Translations under genes and position numbers: made by a program
Source of the DNA: Collinsella sp.
Lineage (GTDB): Bacteria > Actinomycetota > Coriobacteriia > Coriobacteriales > Coriobacteriaceae
Reading direction: 5' to 3'
Length of the DNA: 7,494 nt
NCBI GenBank assembly: GCA_019419625.1
Contig: DXZO01000057.1
Coordinates: 9,481-16,974, forward strand
The notes under the pieces: model-generated
What the model was told of the DNA's origin: nothing
The model's input: only the letters and a program-made list of their open reading frames with translations
Databases searched by the model: none
Shown: positions 5,702 to 7,494 of the stretch, one piece after another
Layout of the letters: the number at the start of each line of letters is the position of its first letter
How positions within the stretch are numbered: the stretch's first letter is position 1

Positions 5702-6586
5702 ATGTCCGATATCAAGAATCTGGCCGGGGACACGCGCCCTATTGGCGTATTCGACTCGGGTCTTGGTGGTCTGACGGTTGCGCGCGCCATCGCGACGGCG
5801 CTGCCGCACGAGTCCGTCTACTACTTCGGCGACACAAAACGCTGCCCCTACGGCACGCGCACCGAGGATGAGGTGCGCTCGTTTGCGTTGCAGGCGGGCC
5901 GTTGGCTGTCGAAGCACGACGTCAAGATTATGGTCATCGCCTGCAACACGGCGACCGCTGCGGCCTTGCGTCTGGCCCAGCAGGTGCTCGACGTTCCCGT
6001 CATCGGTGTGATCGCACCGGGCGCACGCGCGGCAATCAACAGCACTCGCACGCGCCGGGTGGGCGTGCTCGCCACCAACCTCACCATTCGCTCGGGCGCC
6101 TACACGCGCGCCATCCAGGACCTGGATGCCGGCGTCGATGTATACGGTTGTCCTGCCTCGAGCTTTGTCGAGGTTGTCGAACACGAGCTCGCCTCGGGTG
6201 CACATCTGCAGGAACAGTGGCTTGAGAACGAGGACATCTTCGATACGCCTGCCGTGCGTGCGCTGGTGGGTGCCACGGTTGAGCCGCTGCGCGACCACGG
6301 TATCGATACCGTGGTGCTCGGCTGTACGCATTTTCCGCTGTTGGTGGGACCTATCCGTCATGCGCTGGGGCCTGGGGTGCGCGTCGTGAGTTCCGCCGAG
6401 GAGACCACGCGCGAGCTGACCGATATCCTCACGCGCCGCGAGCAGCTGGCGGGCGACGCCGCCGAGCCGCAGCATCGTTTTGCCACGACGGCCGATAACA
6501 TTGCCGAGTTTGCGGTGGCGGGCAGCTTTATCTTTGGTCAGCCGCTCAAGAGCATTGAGCATATCGATATCGATGAGCTGAAATAG
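5702..6586 (+). CDS. murI: Glutamate racemase
   Basis: This 294-residue cytosolic, cofactor-independent enzyme interconverts L- and D-glutamate, supplying the D-Glu that MurD adds to the peptidoglycan precursor. It starts at ATG 5702, just after GGTGAGG (5693-5699). The same frame is open further upstream, to 5564, but that part overlaps the HAD gene and has no family similarity. Motifs are GVFDSGLGGLTV (15-26), YFGDTKRCPYGTR (41-53), IACNTATA with catalytic Cys81, and LGCTHFPLL with the second catalytic Cys208 followed by His210. The two cysteines flank the active site and act as opposing acid/base. The length is typical (about 260-290). It follows the HAD gene by 53 nt and precedes rph by 54 nt, and a murI-rph pairing is common in Gram-positive genomes. 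Confidence 0.95.
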   Translation: MSDIKNLAGDTRPIGVFDSGLGGLTVARAIATALPHESVYYFGDTKRCPYGTRTEDEVRSFALQAGRWLSKHDVKIMVIACNTATAAALRLAQQVLDVPVIGVIAPGARAAINSTRTRRVGVLATNLTIRSGAYTRAIQDLDAGVDVYGCPASSFVEVVEHELASGAHLQEQWLENEDIFDTPAVRALVGATVEPLRDHGIDTVVLGCTHFPLLVGPIRHALGPGVRVVSSAEETTRELTDILTRREQLAGDAAEPQHRFATTADNIAEFAVAGSFIFGQPLKSIEHIDIDELK

Positions 6587-6640
6587 ATGTAAGGCCGCCG
6601 CCAAAGCCTTCGCCACATTTTTTGCCGAAAGGATCTTTCT

Positions 6641-7366
6641 ATGGAGTACATGCAGGTCAACCGCGCCAACGGCCGCGCCGCCAACGAGTTGCGTCCCGTT
6701 AAGCTCACCCGTGGCGTCATGAAGCACGCCCACGGTTCGTGCCTGGCCGAGTTCGGCGACACGCGCGTGCTGTGCGCCGCCACTATCGAGGAGGGCGTGC
6801 CGGGCTGGCGAAAGGGAGCTAAGGCCGGCTGGGTGACCGCGGAATACGCCATGCTGCCGACGTCGACCGGCAAGCGCTGCAAGCGCGAGCACGCCAACCG
6901 CAAGGGCCGCTCCATGGAGATCGAGCGCCTCATTGGCCGCAGCCTGCGTACCGTCGTCAACATGAAGGCGCTCGGCGAGTACACCGTCACCGTCGACTGC
7001 GATGTGATTCAGGCCGATGGCGGCACGCGTACAGCGAGCATCACCGGCGCCTGGGTGGCGCTGCACGACGCCCTCGCCATGTGGGTCGAGGCGGGCAAGA
7101 TCGAGCGCATCCCGCTTACCGGCCAGGTGGCTGCAATCTCCATGGGCGTTGTCGACGGCAATACGCTGCTTGACCTCGATTATTCCGAGGACAGCCATGC
7201 CGAAGTCGACATGAACCTCGTTGCCACCGACACCGGTGAGATGATCGAGCTCCAGGGCACTGGCGAGCAGGCACCCTTTGACCGTAAGCGCCTCAACGCC
7301 CTGCTCGACTTGGGCGACAAAGGCATCGCCGAGCTCATCGAGCTTCAGCGCCAAGCCATCGCCTAA
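6641..7366 (+). CDS. rph: Ribonuclease PH
   Basis: This is a phosphate-dependent 3'-5' exoribonuclease of 241 residues that trims tRNA 3' ends and forms a hexameric ring of the PNPase/RNase PH fold. Motifs are NGRAANELRPV (10-20), GDTRVLCAATI (39-49), GWVTAEYAMLP (63-73), GRSMEIERLIGRSLR (89-103), QADGGTRTASITGA (124-137) and EDSHAEVDMN (183-192), then LQGTGE with a following Phe. Arg90 and Arg130 correspond to the phosphate-binding arginines of the family. Asp184 and Asp190 have the six-residue spacing of the catalytic aspartates. GAAAGGA (6627-6633) lies 7 nt before ATG 6641, which favours it over the in-frame ATG at 6650. The stop codon is part of the downstream hairpin. The usual partner rdgB is not seen in the remaining 128 bases. 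Confidence 0.96.
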   Translation: MEYMQVNRANGRAANELRPVKLTRGVMKHAHGSCLAEFGDTRVLCAATIEEGVPGWRKGAKAGWVTAEYAMLPTSTGKRCKREHANRKGRSMEIERLIGRSLRTVVNMKALGEYTVTVDCDVIQADGGTRTASITGAWVALHDALAMWVEAGKIERIPLTGQVAAISMGVVDGNTLLDLDYSEDSHAEVDMNLVATDTGEMIELQGTGEQAPFDRKRLNALLDLGDKGIAELIELQRQAIA

Positions 7367-7405
7367 CCTGCCAAAAAGGGACAGGTTTATTTTGGCAGGT
7401 TTTAT
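7365..7405 (+). terminator. Long inverted repeat / probable terminator overlapping the rph stop
   Basis: AACCTGCCAAAA (7365-7376) and TTTTGGCAGGTT (7390-7401) are perfect 12-bp reverse complements with a 13-nt loop, followed by TTAT. The left arm uses the last two bases of the rph TAA. A shorter alternative stem, CCTG (7367-7370) with CAGG (7382-7385) plus one further pair, is mutually exclusive with the long one and is followed by TTTATTTT. CAGGTTTAT (7382-7390) is nearly repeated as CAGGTTTTAT (7396-7405). This could terminate the murE-rph transcript, although the T-runs are short and broken. Confidence 0.6.
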
Positions 7406-7494
7406 CTGGGAAAACGTCGAAGTATAAGACTGCCGTTGATTGAGAGGGGAGAGGCGGAGGCCCTCGTCGCCCTCGGCGCGGCATTGCTATAGAG

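Noticed and set aside
6591..6628. Possible terminator between murI and rph (AAGGC/GCCTT then TTTTTT)
   Set aside because: The stem is only 5 bp with a 10-nt loop, and the T-run begins several bases after the stem. It is too weak to call.
5495..7354. A 619-codon open frame on the - strand opposite the HAD gene, murI and rph
   Set aside because: It spans three well-supported genes and their gaps, has no recognisable domain, and is explained by high GC depleting stop codons in that frame.

Overview
The window looks like chromosomal DNA of a high-GC Gram-positive bacterium. The best guess is a gut Coriobacteriia of the Collinsella type. This rests on the codon style (GC-rich third positions, frequent gag/ggc/cgc), the Mur ligase type and the gene mix, and no database search was possible. 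All recognised protein genes are on the + strand. The one RNA gene, a tRNA-Val, is on the - strand.

Layout: (1) 1-192 is the 3' end of a class-III aminotransferase, most likely argD. (2) 193-805 has no convincing gene and is unusually structured. It holds an AT-rich block of about 216 bp bounded by 32-bp inverted repeats (310-341 and 494-525). This is followed by two tandem copies, about 186 bp apart, of a module that joins a tRNA-like T-arm, GGGCCC, a minus-strand terminator and the last 18 nt of a tRNA gene. (3) 806-881 is tRNA-Val(UAC) on the - strand, with encoded CCA, its own terminator and a TATACT box. (4) 1069-2949 is asnB, a glutamine-hydrolysing asparagine synthetase, closed by a strong terminator. 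(5) 3062-7366 is a co-directional cluster: murE-type ligase, a HAD phosphatase, murI (glutamate racemase) and rph (RNase PH). The gaps are 112, 53 and 54 nt, so it is probably one transcription unit with a promoter just after the asnB terminator. (6) 7365-7405 is a long inverted repeat that overlaps the rph stop codon. The last 89 bases contain no gene I can support.

How the genes work together: murI makes D-glutamate, the second residue of the peptidoglycan stem peptide, and murE adds the third, diamino residue. The cluster therefore supplies two consecutive steps of wall-precursor synthesis. The HAD enzyme between them has intact catalytic motifs but an unknown substrate. rph is a housekeeping tRNA 3'-end trimming exonuclease. 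argD and asnB are amino-acid biosynthesis genes without obvious coupling to the wall genes.

The protein genes are ordinary. The observations worth a second look are the non-coding repeats at 310-823 and 7365-7405, and the unusual substrate-specificity motif of MurE.
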